The notes under the pieces were generated by a model. That model was not told where the DNA came from. It did no database searches and saw nothing but the letters and a program-made list of their open reading frames with translations. A stretch of 64,000 nt of DNA from Roseiarcus sp963784805 (GTDB lineage Bacteria; Pseudomonadota; Alphaproteobacteria; Rhizobiales; Beijerinckiaceae), in NCBI GenBank assembly GCA_963784805.1, contig CAWASR010000008.1:186001-250000 (forward strand). Reading direction: 5' to 3'. Shown here piece after piece: positions 24,856 through 34,260 of the stretch. The translations under genes were made by a program, and so were the position numbers. Each line of letters starts with the position of its first letter. Position 1 is the first letter of the stretch.

Positions 24856-26400
24856 ATGACTGTTCAGGGCCGCCCGACCCGCCCCGAAATCTCCGTTGCG
24901 CAGACCCGCTCGGCATTTACGGGAAATCGCGCGCTCGATATGGAGGAGGCGCTGATCCTCGAGACCGGGCGCCTTGACGCCACCGGGGTCGATATTGAAG
25001 AGCCGCCGCCTTTTCAATCGAGATTGGGTCCCCACGCGCGCCAAAGCGCGATTGATCTGCCTGGCCTCTCCGAACCGGAGGCGGTGCGCCATTACGTGCG
25101 CCTCTCGCGCGACAATTATTCGATCGACGCCGGAATCTATCCGCTCGGCTCTTGCACGATGAAGCACAATCCGCAACTCAACGAAAAAATGGCGCGCCTG
25201 CCGGGATTCGCGGATGCGCATCCGCTCCAGCCCGTCTCGACCGTACAGGGCGCTCTGGCCGTTATCGAGGCGCTCGCCAACGCGCTGATGACGCTGACCG
25301 GCATGAGCGCAATCGCGATGTCGCCCAAGGCCGGCGCGCATGGCGAGTTGTGCGGCATGATGGCGATCAAGGCGGCGATTCAGGCGCGCGGGGAGGCGGA
25401 GACGCGGAGGGTCGTGCTGGTTCCGGATTCGGCCCACGGCACGAATCCCGCGACAGCGGCGCTGATCGGTTTTCCGGTTCGCCCGGTTGCGGCGGGAGGA
25501 GACGGGAACGTCAGCGTTAACGCGGTCCGGGCGGCGCTCGCGCCCGACGTCGCGGCGATCATGTTGACGAACCCCAACACCTGCGGTCTGTTCGAACGTC
25601 AGATCGTCGGGATTGCGGAGGCCGTGCGCGAAGCGGGCGCCTATTTTTACTGTGATGGGGCGAACTTTAACGCCATCGTCGGCAAGACGCGGCCGGGCGA
25701 TCTCGGGGTCGACGCCATGCACATCAACCTCCACAAGACCTTTTCGACCCCTCACGGCGGAGGCGGCCCGGGCGCGGGCCCGGTCGCGTTGTCGTCACGG
25801 CTTGCGCCCTTCGCACCGGTCCCATTCGTCGCGCGCGACGGCGAAGCATTGCGCCTGGTCGAGCATGCGGAAGGTTCGGCGTCTTTTGGCCGTATGACCG
25901 CATTTCACGGTCAAATGGGCATGTTCGTCCGCGCGCTGAGCTTCATTCTGTCCCATGGCGCGGATGGATTGCGCCAGGCCTCTGAAGACGCGGTGCTCTC
26001 GGCCAATTACGTGCGCGCTTCACTCAATGACGTGATGAGCGCGCCGTATGGCGAGCGGCCCTGCATGCATGAAGCGCTGTTCGACGATCGATGGCTGAAG
26101 GACACGGGACTGACGACCCTCGACTTCGCCAAGGCCATGATCGACGAAGGCTATCATCCGATGACGGTTTACTTCCCGCTGATCGTGCACGGGGCGATGC
26201 TGATCGAGCCCACGGAATCGGAATCCAAGGCGAGCCTCGATTTGTTCATCATGACCTTGAGGGATCTCGCTCAGTCGGCGAAGGCCGGCGAGCGCGATCG
26301 CTTTCAGTCGGCGCCGATCCACGCTCCACGCCGCCGCCTCGACGAGACGCGGGCGGCGCGTCAGCCGGTTCTGCGCTGGACGAAGCCCGCGCCCGCGTGA
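24856..26400 (+). CDS. gcvPB: Glycine dehydrogenase (decarboxylating) subunit 2
   Basis: A 514-aa C-terminal half of the P protein, carrying the PLP lysine in MHINLHKTFSTPHGGGGPG. The GAHGELCGMMAIKA and DSAHGTNPATAA segments are conserved. Decarboxylation of glycine puts the aminomethyl group on lipoyl-GcvH. It starts 22 nt after gcvPA with a GAAGGTGAG site and is the last gene of the operon. The C-terminal extension after SLDLFIMTLRDL is Arg-rich but within family range. Confidence 0.97.
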   Translation: MTVQGRPTRPEISVAQTRSAFTGNRALDMEEALILETGRLDATGVDIEEPPPFQSRLGPHARQSAIDLPGLSEPEAVRHYVRLSRDNYSIDAGIYPLGSCTMKHNPQLNEKMARLPGFADAHPLQPVSTVQGALAVIEALANALMTLTGMSAIAMSPKAGAHGELCGMMAIKAAIQARGEAETRRVVLVPDSAHGTNPATAALIGFPVRPVAAGGDGNVSVNAVRAALAPDVAAIMLTNPNTCGLFERQIVGIAEAVREAGAYFYCDGANFNAIVGKTRPGDLGVDAMHINLHKTFSTPHGGGGPGAGPVALSSRLAPFAPVPFVARDGEALRLVEHAEGSASFGRMTAFHGQMGMFVRALSFILSHGADGLRQASEDAVLSANYVRASLNDVMSAPYGERPCMHEALFDDRWLKDTGLTTLDFAKAMIDEGYHPMTVYFPLIVHGAMLIEPTESESKASLDLFIMTLRDLAQSAKAGERDRFQSAPIHAPRRRLDETRAARQPVLRWTKPAPA

Positions 26401-26507
26401 AGCCGCCGCGCGAATTGAGCAGGGCGCCATCTTTCTTGTGAAACCAAAATGGACTTGCACGAATGTTGTCGAATGCCCGCCGCATCACGTTGAAGGTCAA
26501 CCCGTCG

Positions 26508-27224
26508 ATGTCAAGCAAACTGGGGCGCCTTGTCGCCGCAGGAGTTCTGGCCGCACTTGCCGCAGGAGCTCTCCCAGTCGCTGGCCGCGCGCAGCAACCG
26601 GCGCCAGCCGCGCCCGACGCCGCCGCTGGCCAGGCGCCCTCGTCCGGATCTCCCCCCGCAGCCGTGCAGTCGCCTCCTGCCGCTCCGGCCGCGCGCGCGC
26701 CGGCTGCCGGGCCCGAAGGCTCTAAGCCCGGTCAATCGGCCAACCCGCCAGGCGACGCCTCCACTGGGGAAACGGTGGACCTATCTGCGCGCCCGTTCGC
26801 CTTTGCCGAGGGCAAGGCCGACAAGGACGAAATCTACAGCGCCATTCTCGGTTCGCTCGGCGTAGTCAAGCGCGAGATCGAAAAGGCGGGCCTGACGCCG
26901 TCAGGTCGACCGCTCGCCGTATTCCTCGATTCCGACGACACCGGCTTCAAGTATCGCGCCGGATTTCCGCTAGCGGTTGCGCCCGAAGGCAAAACAGCCC
27001 TCTCCGACGCGGTGAAGATCGGTCAGACGCCGGCCGGAAAGGCGATGCGGTTCCAGCACCTCGGCGCATATGCCGACATCGACGGCACCTATGACGCCAT
27101 CACCGCCTACCTTGATGAAAAGGGCATCGACGCCCAAGATTCTTTTATCGAGGAATATGTGAACGACGTGAAGAACGAGGACGATCCCACCCTCCAGGTC
27201 AACATTTATGTGCTGCTGAAATGA
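26508..27224 (+). CDS. Secreted GyrI-like (effector-binding) domain protein
   Basis: A 238-aa protein. The signal peptide RLVAAGVLAALAAGALPVAG is followed by about 70 residues of low-complexity Ala/Pro/Gly linker, then a GyrI-like/AraC effector-binding domain (FLDSDDTGFKYRAGFPLA, KAMRFQHLGAYADIDGTYDA, DSFIEEYVND, LQVNIYVLL). The domain binds small amphipathic molecules in transcription factors such as Rob or BmrR, but here it stands alone outside the cytoplasm. The start at 26508 gives a normal signal peptide; 26463 is possible. It follows gcvPB by 107 nt, and no functional link is evident. Confidence 0.8.
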   Translation: MSSKLGRLVAAGVLAALAAGALPVAGRAQQPAPAAPDAAAGQAPSSGSPPAAVQSPPAAPAARAPAAGPEGSKPGQSANPPGDASTGETVDLSARPFAFAEGKADKDEIYSAILGSLGVVKREIEKAGLTPSGRPLAVFLDSDDTGFKYRAGFPLAVAPEGKTALSDAVKIGQTPAGKAMRFQHLGAYADIDGTYDAITAYLDEKGIDAQDSFIEEYVNDVKNEDDPTLQVNIYVLLK

Positions 27225-27261
27225 CGCGGCTTCTGTGCATTGGCGGCGGCGCGCCGCCCGC

Positions 27262-29076
27262 CTATTGCGCCGCCTCCGAAACGGCGGTCAACGCGGCGGC
27301 GCCGGTTTCGAACTGCAGCCGCGCGAGGCGCGCATAAAGGCCGTTGGCCGCAAGCAGCGACAGGTGAGTGCCCTCTTCGACGACGCAGCCAGCTTCGATG
27401 ACGAGGATGCGGTGCGCGTTGACAATTGTCGCGAGCCTATGGGCGATGACCATCGTCGTGCGACCCCTCATCAGCGTCTCAAGGGCGCTCTGCACCAGCG
27501 TTTCGCTCTCGGCGTCGAGCGCCGAGGTCGCCTCGTCGAGCAACAGCACTGGCGCGTCCTTGAGGATTGCGCGGGCGATAGCGAGGCGCTGGCGCTCGCC
27601 GCCCGACAGCGTGACGCCGCGCTCGCCGATGAGCGTATCGTAGCCTTGCGGCAAGGCCGAGATGAAGCCGTCCGCCGCCGCCTGTCTCGCCGCCGAGGCG
27701 ATCGCCTCACGCGTCGCGCCCGGAGCGCCGTAGGCGATGTTGTCGGCGACGCTGGCCCCGAAAATGAAAGCGTCCTGCGGCACCAGAGCGATCTCAGCGC
27801 GCAAATCGGCCGGGTCAAGCCTGGAGATGTCGACGCCGTCGAGCAAGACCGCGCCGCGCGCAGGATCGTAGAAGCGCAACGCGAGTTGGAAAAGCGTCGA
27901 CTTGCCGGCGCCCGACGGGCCGACGATGGCGACGACCTCGCCCGGCGCGATGCGGAAGCTCACGTCTCGCAGAACAGCGTCCGCATCGCGTCCGGGATAC
28001 GCGAAATCGACAGAATTGAACGCAAGTTCGCCTCGAACGGGCCGGACGAGCTTGACCGGCTTCGCGGGCGCCGCGATGCGCGGCTCGACCGCCAGCAACT
28101 CGCCGATGCGCGCGGCCGCCCCCGCAGCCTGCGATATTTCGTTCCAGACTTCCGACAATTGCCCGAGCGCGCCGGCGCCGAATACGGCGAAGAGCACAAA
28201 TTGCGATAGCGCGCCGCCCGTCATGCGCCCGGCCACGACGTCCCGGGCGCCGAGCCAAAGCACCACCACGACGCTCGAGAAGGCGAGAAAGATTGCGGCG
28301 ATAGTGACGAGCGCGCGCGCCTGGGTCATCGCCCGCGCCGCCTCGTAGGCGCCGTAGGCGGCGTCGCGAAAACGCCCGGCGGCGAATTTTTCGGCTAGGA
28401 ACGATTGCATGACGCGCACCGCAGACAGGCTCTCGGTCGCGAAGGCGGTCGCTTGGGCGAGAGTATCCTGGGCGCGGCGCGACCGCTGGCGGACGGCGCG
28501 GCCGGCCGCGTAGAGCGGCAGCACGATCACCGGGATCGCCACGAGCACATAGACCGAGAGCTTCGGGCTGGTGAAGACCATCATCGCGGTCGCGCCGACG
28601 AACAGGAACGCGTTGCGCAGCGCGATCGAGGCGGAGGAACCGAAGGTCGCCTTGAGTTGCGTCGTGTCGGCGGAGAGGCGCGAAGCGATCTCGCCGGTCT
28701 TCTCCGAATCGAAGAAGCTGGGGTCGAGTCGCGTAAGATGGGCGAAAAGGTTGGAGCGCAGGTCGGCTACCACGCGCTCGCCGAGCGTCATGACGAAATA
28801 ATATCGCCCGCCCGAAGCCAGCGCCAGCACCGCGACGACTCCGATCAAGCCCAGAAAATAGTCGCGAATGAAGGCGGCGTTCGAATCGGAGAAGCCGTGG
28901 TCGATCATCCGCCGGACGGCGATCGGGACGACGAGGGTCGCCGCGGAGGCGACGACAAGCGCCGCAAGCGCCGCAACGATCCGGGAGCGATAGACGAGCG
29001 CGTAGGGAAGCAGCGGTTTCAGGGCGCTTAGTGAGACGCGGGGCGCCTTGGTCTCGACGCCGGCGATTGAACTCAT
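27262..29076 (-). CDS. ABC exporter, fused permease and ATPase (MsbA-like)
   Basis: A 604-aa half-transporter. Residues about 25-310 form a six-helix type I exporter domain, with FFDSEKTGEIASRLSADT being the conserved coupling region. Then comes the ATPase: Walker A GPSGAGKST, Q-loop LVPQDAFIF, signature LSGGERQR, Walker B VLLLDEATS and switch IAHRLAT. It would act as a homodimer exporting lipids or drugs; the substrate cannot be predicted. It is divergent from rpmE, an arrangement common in relatives. Confidence 0.93.
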   Translation of the reverse strand: MSSIAGVETKAPRVSLSALKPLLPYALVYRSRIVAALAALVVASAATLVVPIAVRRMIDHGFSDSNAAFIRDYFLGLIGVVAVLALASGGRYYFVMTLGERVVADLRSNLFAHLTRLDPSFFDSEKTGEIASRLSADTTQLKATFGSSASIALRNAFLFVGATAMMVFTSPKLSVYVLVAIPVIVLPLYAAGRAVRQRSRRAQDTLAQATAFATESLSAVRVMQSFLAEKFAAGRFRDAAYGAYEAARAMTQARALVTIAAIFLAFSSVVVVLWLGARDVVAGRMTGGALSQFVLFAVFGAGALGQLSEVWNEISQAAGAAARIGELLAVEPRIAAPAKPVKLVRPVRGELAFNSVDFAYPGRDADAVLRDVSFRIAPGEVVAIVGPSGAGKSTLFQLALRFYDPARGAVLLDGVDISRLDPADLRAEIALVPQDAFIFGASVADNIAYGAPGATREAIASAARQAAADGFISALPQGYDTLIGERGVTLSGGERQRLAIARAILKDAPVLLLDEATSALDAESETLVQSALETLMRGRTTMVIAHRLATIVNAHRILVIEAGCVVEEGTHLSLLAANGLYARLARLQFETGAAALTAVSEAAQ

Positions 29077-29269
29077 TGTTTGCGGGACTCCCTGCGACTA
29101 TGCCGCTCTACGCATGATGTTTCCGCCAAAATCAAGGCGGCCGGTTGACGAGCTGAACATGAGCGGCCTGAACCGCTCACGGCCGCGCTTTCGGCCGGGA
29201 GCGGAAGGATGCGGTCAAACGCCCGCTTGCATCACACATTCTGCTGCATTATAGAACCGAGCTTCTCTG

Positions 29270-29294
29270 GAGCCGCCCGACCTCGTGGCGGCTC
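29270..29294 (+). promoter_or_regulatory. Stem-loop in the rpmE leader
   Basis: GAGCCGCC (29270-29277) pairs with GGCGGCTC (29287-29294) over a 9-nt loop and is followed by TTCATTTT. It lies 28 nt before the rpmE start, so it could be a terminator-like attenuator or autoregulatory site for L31. It could equally be a weak terminator of a short upstream transcript. Confidence 0.55.
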
Positions 29295-29321
29295 TTCATT
29301 TTACTGCGCCAGAGACCTGCG

Positions 29322-29555
29322 ATGAAACCCGACATTCACCCCAACTATCACATGATCAAGGTCGTCATGACCAACGGCGTCGAATTCATGACCCGTTCGA
29401 CCTACGGCGAGGAAGGGGCGACGTTGCAGCTCGACATCGACCCGAACACGCACCCGGCCTGGACCGGCGGCTCGCAACAGCTCGTCGACCGCGGCGGGCG
29501 CCTGTCGCGCTTCAATAGCCGCTTCTCCGGCCTCGGCATCGGCCAGAAGAAGTGA
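29322..29555 (+). CDS. rpmE: 50S ribosomal protein L31
   Basis: A 77-aa basic ribosomal protein. KPDIHPNYHMIKVVMTNG and DIDPNTHPAWTGGSQQLVD are diagnostic, and the end FSGLGIGQKK is normal. It lacks the CxxC pairs of zinc-binding L31, so it is the C-minus form. The 3' end overlaps the convergent NlpC/P60 gene by 44 nt. Confidence 0.97.
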   Translation: MKPDIHPNYHMIKVVMTNGVEFMTRSTYGEEGATLQLDIDPNTHPAWTGGSQQLVDRGGRLSRFNSRFSGLGIGQKK

Positions 29556-30486
29556 GTCTTCGAGCCTGATCCGGCGATTCGGACAAGTTCGGGCTATGCG
29601 GCAGGTCGAGCCGGGGGGAAGGCGTATCGCCCCGCATCCTTCGCACGCTCGTTATCTCTCCGCCGCCGGTCGTCGCGATTCGCGCGAAAGCCTTGGCCAG
29701 CGGTTCACTGACCACCTTCATGTGCCATCCGTTGGCGTGTAGCAGCGTGCGCTCGTCGCGCATGATGCCGACGTGACCTTTCCAGAACACGAGATCGCCG
29801 CGCGCCAAGGGCGCCCCGGGGCCCTCGATGGCGACCCGTGCGCCCAAGATTGCCTCCATCATGTCGCTGTCGCGCGGCGAGGCGATTCCCGCGGCGTCGA
29901 GGGCGGTCTGGACAAGCCCGGAGCAGTCGATTCCTTCCGATGTTCGCCCGCCCCATAAGTAGGGCGCCTCGAGGAAGCGCTCGGCGACCGCGACGAAGTC
30001 CGGTTCGTAGTCCCTTGCGCCGGAAAGATGGCGCGCCCAAAGATGACTCCCGCCTTCGGTGACCTCGAAATCGCCGTCCCGTCGCACGATTGTTACTTGT
30101 GCGCCAAGCGAAAGCGCCATGCGTGGCGGCAGCTTGACGCTCGGTCCAGGATAAGCATGCGTGCGCACAGCGGCGATCCGGTGCGTCGGCTCGGCAAACT
30201 CGCCGAGCGCCGCCGCCGGCAGATAGCCGACATATTGGTCACGATCGAGCTGCGCCCAGGCCCACGCGCCGCTTTCTTGGTAGACGGTGACGATTTCGCC
30301 GTGGAGCGCCTCGGTCTCCTGCGATGAGCCGGAATCAGGTGAGCGCCTGAGCGGCGCGCTGGCCGCAACGACCTGCCTTCGCTGACCCTCGACATATCTG
30401 GGCGCCTCAAGGAGTCCACGCAAGTGAGCCGCCGCCAGATCCGCGCGGGCGGGGGTCAGGCGGCGGTCGAAACCAGTGGAAGACAC
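29512..30486 (-). CDS. NlpC/P60 family peptidase with bacterial SH3-like domains
   Basis: A 324-aa protein cleaving peptidoglycan peptides. Two SH3-like regions (about residues 55-95 and 105-155) precede a NlpC/P60 domain with Cys188 in EGIDCSGLV and the catalytic His in WKGHVGIM, then LLHANGWHM. No clear signal peptide is seen, so it may act on recycled muropeptides in the cytoplasm. The start is GTG 30486. The usual family end is near EITSVRRM; here about 40 extra residues run into the 3' end of rpmE, suggesting a lost stop or a late frameshift. Confidence 0.88.
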   Translation of the reverse strand: MSSTGFDRRLTPARADLAAAHLRGLLEAPRYVEGQRRQVVAASAPLRRSPDSGSSQETEALHGEIVTVYQESGAWAWAQLDRDQYVGYLPAAALGEFAEPTHRIAAVRTHAYPGPSVKLPPRMALSLGAQVTIVRRDGDFEVTEGGSHLWARHLSGARDYEPDFVAVAERFLEAPYLWGGRTSEGIDCSGLVQTALDAAGIASPRDSDMMEAILGARVAIEGPGAPLARGDLVFWKGHVGIMRDERTLLHANGWHMKVVSEPLAKAFARIATTGGGEITSVRRMRGDTPSPRLDLPHSPNLSESPDQARRLTSSGRCRGRRSGY

Positions 30487-30629
30487 GGGGCTCGTCGGCG
30501 GGGATGGCCTCAACGGTCGCGGGTCCTGTTTGGCGAAAGGTCAACCGGCGGCTCCGGAGACCGGCAAGTCATGTCCTTCCCGAAGCCGCATTCAAAGTAT
30601 ATCACTTTTCTGGAGGGAGACCGCACGCC

Positions 30630-32319
30630 ATGGGCGCCTTGCCGCACGATCCAAGGGATAACTTGCGCGCTTCCTTCGACCCCTACGGCGCGGTCACGCA
30701 TGAAGTAATCAACCAGCCGGTCGAATTGTGCGACTACAACCTCTACGGAGGCGACGCGGCGTTGAGGGAGGCGGTGCGGCGCGAAGGGGCCGCGTGGGCG
30801 GCGGACGGCCTCATGGCCTTCGGGGCAAGCTCGGGATCGGCGGAATCCTTGGAGCAGGGCGTGCTGGCGAACAGGAACCCGCCTGATCTCGACACCCACG
30901 ACCGCTACGGGCGTCGCGTCGACCTGGTGCGCTTTCATCCCGCCTATCACGCGCTGATGAAGGTCGCGATCGAGGAGGGGATCCATTCCTCGCCGTGGAC
31001 GAACCCGGGGGAGGGCGCGCATGTCGCCCGAGCGGCGCGTTTCTACATGCAGTCTCAGGTCGAGGCTGGCCACGGCTGCCCGATCACGATGACCTTCGCC
31101 GCGACTCCCTGCCTGAAATTGCAACCCGACCTGGCCCGGCAATGGCTGCCGAGAGTTCAGGCCCGCGTCTACGATCCGCGCAATGTGCCGGCGGAACAGA
31201 AGCAGGGCGTCATGATCGGGATGGCGATGACGGAGAAGCAGGGGGGATCGGACGTGCGCGCCAATACGACGCGGGCCATTCCGATCGGCGCTGAAGGGGC
31301 GGGCGGGACATACGAACTCGTCGGCCACAAGTTCTTCGTTTCGGCGCCGATGTGCGATGCGTTTCTCGCCCTCGCCCAGGCGCCTGGCGGCCTCTCGTGT
31401 TTTCTTGTGCCGCGCTGGCGCCCGGACGGGACCAAGAACCCCCTGCAGATCATTCGCCTCAAGCGCAAGATGGGCAATGTCTCCAACGCGTCGAGCGAGA
31501 CCGAGCTGCGCGGCGCGCTCGGCTGGATGGTAGGCGCGGAGGGACGGGGCGTGGCGACCATTATCGAAATGGTGGCGATGACGCGGTTCGACTGCATGAT
31601 CGGCTCATCGGCTGGCATGCGCATGGCGACAAGCCAGGCGATCGACCATTGCCGACAGCGCAAGGCTTTCGGCGCGTTCTTGATCGACCAGCCAATCATG
31701 ACCGCGGTGCTTGCCGATCTTGCGATCGAGGCCGAGGCGGCGCTGACGCTGACCATGCGCATCGCCCGCGCGCTCGACCATCGCGATGTCGAGCATGAGG
31801 ACGCGCTGGTTCGAACTCGGGACGGCGATCGGCAAGTACTGGATCTGCAAGCGCGCACCCGCCCACGCCTGCGAGGCTCTCGAATGCATCGGCGGCTCTG
31901 GGGTGATGGAGGATTCGCCGATGCCGCGCCTCTATCGCGAGGCCCCGGTCAACGCGATCTGGGAAGGCAGCGGCAACGTCCAGTGCCTCGACATCGCCCG
32001 CGCCATCCGCCGTACGCCCGAAACGCTCGACGCCTATTTCGCGGAGATAGGGTCAGTCAAAGGAGAAAGCGTGGCCCTGGACGCGCATGCCGCGGCGCTG
32101 AAGGACGATCTGGCCGATCTTTCGGATTTCGAGTCTTGCGCTCGCGACCTTTGCGACCGGCTCGCGGTCGGGTTGCAGGCAGCGGCGCTCGTGCGCGCTG
32201 GGTCGCCCGCCGCGGAAGTCTTTTGCCGCTCGCGCCTGGAGACGCGAGGCGCCCACAGTTACGGCGCGCTCGGAGGCGCTGATCTCAGAGCGATCGTCCA
32301 GCGCGCCGCGCCTAGATGA
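30630..32319 (+). pseudogene. aidB: AidB-like acyl-CoA dehydrogenase with one frameshift
   Basis: The first frame begins at ATG 30630, with GGAGGGA 11 nt upstream. It carries the AidB-type opening NLYGGDAALREAVRREGAAW, then GHGCPITMTFAAT, MTEKQGGSDVRANTTRA, MTRFDCMIGSSAGMRMA and IDHCRQRKAFG. Near 31800 the coding switches to the next frame by one extra base, continuing with GTAIGKYWICKRAPAHACEA, ECIGGSGVMED and NAIWEGSGNVQCLDIAR. Joined length is about 563 aa. AidB is a flavoprotein induced by DNA alkylation in E. coli. One indel in an otherwise perfect gene may be an assembly error. Confidence 0.88.
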
Positions 32320-32321
32320 CC

Positions 32322-32418
32322 CCCCTCTCCCGTTCACGGGAGAGGGGTTTTGGGTGAGGGGAAGATCTCAAGCCCTCATCCGGCCCTTCGGGCCGCCTTC
32401 TCCCGCAACCGGGAGAGG
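32322..32418. terminator. Bidirectional hairpin cluster after aidB
   Basis: CCCCTCTCCCG-TTCA-CGGGAGAGGGG (32322-32347) is followed by TTTT, a good rho-independent terminator for aidB, starting only 2 nt after its stop. Further on, CGGCCC-TTC-GGGCCG and CTCCCG-CAAC-CGGGAG form two more hairpins just before the minus-strand binding-protein gene ends at 32421. The CCCTCTCCCG word resembles the hairpin at 19721 and looks like a dispersed REP-type repeat. Confidence 0.75.
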
Positions 32419-32420
32419 GG

Positions 32421-33416
32421 CTACTTCTTGCCCAGCGCCTTATCGGTCACGATTGTCGTGTAAGCTCCGGTTGGCTCTTTCGAGATGACCGGGTCCGAGC
32501 CGCCGGTCAGCAGGGTCTTCACGGTGCGCTGATAGTCGGCGACGTCGAGACGGCCGTCGGAGCCCTCGGTCAGCTTGTTGATCTCGCTCATCATCTGCTT
32601 TTGATGATGCTCGGTCTGAGCGCCGGTCGAATCGTTGTCGAGCACGATCTTCACTGCTTCGTCGGGATGGGCGCGGGCGTAGTCCCAGCCTTTCATCGAC
32701 GCCTTGACGAAACGGGCCATCTTGTCGACGAACGCCGGATCCTTGAGCTTGTCCTGCATCACATAGAGGCCGTCTTCGAGCGTCGAAACGCCCTCGTCTT
32801 CATATTTGAAGACCACGAGCTGGCTAGGCTTGTAGCCGGCGTCGATGACCTGCCAATACTCGTTGTAGGTCATGGTCGAGATGCAGTCGGCTTGTTTCTG
32901 AAGGAGTGGATCGACGTTGAAGCCCTGCTTCAACACCTTGACGCCGCCCGGCGAGCCATCGGTCTTGAGGCCGAGCTTGCCCATCCAATTGAGGAATGGA
33001 TATTCGTTGCCGTAGAACCAGACGCCGAGGGTGCGGCCCTTGAGGTCGGCAGGGGTTTTGATGCCGGTGTCCGCGCGGCAGGTCAGCTCCAGGCCGGAGT
33101 GCTTGAACGGCTGGGCGATGTTGACCATCGGCACGCCCTTCTCGCGAGCGGCGAGCGCCGCCGGCATCCAATCAACGACGACGTCCGCGCCGCCGCCCGC
33201 CAGCACCTGCTCGGGCGAAATATCCGGGCCGCCCGGCTTAATCGTCACGTCAAGTCCGACGTCCTTGTAGAAGCCTTTGTCCTTGGCGACGTAATACCCG
33301 GCGAATTGCGCCTGCGTGACCCATTTCAATTGCAGCGTGACCTTGTCGGCCGCCTGCGCGGCGCCCGCGGCCAGCATCGCCGCCGCGGCGGCCAATGCAA
33401 ACAAGCTCTTCCTCAT
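32421..33416 (-). CDS. ABC transporter substrate-binding protein, NMT1/THI5-like
   Basis: A 331-aa periplasmic binding protein. The signal peptide KSLFALAAAAAMLAAGAAQA is followed by VTLQLKWVTQAQFAGYYVAKDKGFYKDVGLDV, the N-terminus of NMT1/THI5-like proteins; LAGGGADVVVDWM and DLKGRTLGVWFYGNEY follow. Related proteins bind pyrimidine or thiamine-pyrimidine compounds. ATG 33416 has AGGAGG upstream. It is the last gene of the minus-strand cluster with two permeases, an ATPase, dihydropyrimidinase and carbamoylase, so uptake of a pyrimidine, dihydropyrimidine or hydantoin is likely. Confidence 0.88.
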   Translation of the reverse strand: MRKSLFALAAAAAMLAAGAAQAADKVTLQLKWVTQAQFAGYYVAKDKGFYKDVGLDVTIKPGGPDISPEQVLAGGGADVVVDWMPAALAAREKGVPMVNIAQPFKHSGLELTCRADTGIKTPADLKGRTLGVWFYGNEYPFLNWMGKLGLKTDGSPGGVKVLKQGFNVDPLLQKQADCISTMTYNEYWQVIDAGYKPSQLVVFKYEDEGVSTLEDGLYVMQDKLKDPAFVDKMARFVKASMKGWDYARAHPDEAVKIVLDNDSTGAQTEHHQKQMMSEINKLTEGSDGRLDVADYQRTVKTLLTGGSDPVISKEPTGAYTTIVTDKALGKK

Positions 33417-33483
33417 TTTACATCCTCCTCTTGAACCACCATATCCCCACCGCCGCGCCCGCAAATATAACGCGACGAGAAGC

Positions 33484-34260
33484 TCAACCCTCCCTCGCAC
33501 GATAGGAGGCATGCCAGAACGTCATCCGGCGCTCCACGACGGCGACGAGCGCATAAAACAGAGACCCTGTGAGCGCGGCGACGACGATGGTCGCCCACAC
33601 CATGTCGATGCCGAGACGTCCGACTTCCGTCGAGATGCGAAAACCCATGCCGACGGTCGGCGTGCCAAAGAATTCCGCGACGATCGCCCCGATCATCGCC
33701 AGCGTCGTATTGATCTTGAGCGCATTGAAGATGAAGGGCATCGCGGCGGGCAGACGCAGCGCCAAAAGGGTCTGCCAGTAGTCGGCGCCGTAGGTCTTCA
33801 TCAGATCGCGTTCCATGGCGCCCGCGGCGGAAAGCCCGGCGACCGCATTGACCAGCATCGGGAAGAAGGTCATCACGACGACGACCGCCGCCTTCGACTG
33901 CCAGTCAAAGCCGAACCACATCACCATGATCGGCGCGATGCCGACAATCGGCAGCGCGGACACCAAGTTGCCGAGCGGAAGCAAGCCGCGTTGCAGGAAT
34001 TGCAAACGATCGACGAGGATCGCGACGACGAACCCAGAAGCGCTGCCGACAACATAGCCTGCGACGACGCCTTTGATCGTCTGCCAGAAATCCGCGGCGA
34101 GAGTCGGGACGGAGGTTGCGAGCCGCATTGCGATCGCGGAGGGCGGCGGCAGGATGATCGTCGGAACGTGGAGCAGCCTGACGCCCATTTCCCAAAGCGC
34201 CAGCACCGCCAGGCCGAAGGCGAGCGGTGGCAGGAGATCGGCAACGCGGCGGAAGCTCAC
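33484..34260 (-). CDS. ABC transporter permease (BPD family)
   Basis: A 258-aa integral-membrane protein with about six helices and the EAA-like loop KTYGADYWQTLLALRLPAAMPF that contacts the ATPase. The start is GTG 34260, overlapping the stop of the upstream permease as GTGA, so the two are translationally coupled. It forms the membrane channel with the other permease, paired with the ATPase at 35119. Confidence 0.87.
   Translation of the reverse strand: MSFRRVADLLPPLAFGLAVLALWEMGVRLLHVPTIILPPPSAIAMRLATSVPTLAADFWQTIKGVVAGYVVGSASGFVVAILVDRLQFLQRGLLPLGNLVSALPIVGIAPIMVMWFGFDWQSKAAVVVVMTFFPMLVNAVAGLSAAGAMERDLMKTYGADYWQTLLALRLPAAMPFIFNALKINTTLAMIGAIVAEFFGTPTVGMGFRISTEVGRLGIDMVWATIVVAALTGSLFYALVAVVERRMTFWHASYRAREG

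Noticed and set aside
32322..32418. The hairpin cluster as a small RNA gene
   Set aside because: The first hairpin with its T-run fits a simple terminator, and the others match dispersed REP-type words; no promoter is evident.
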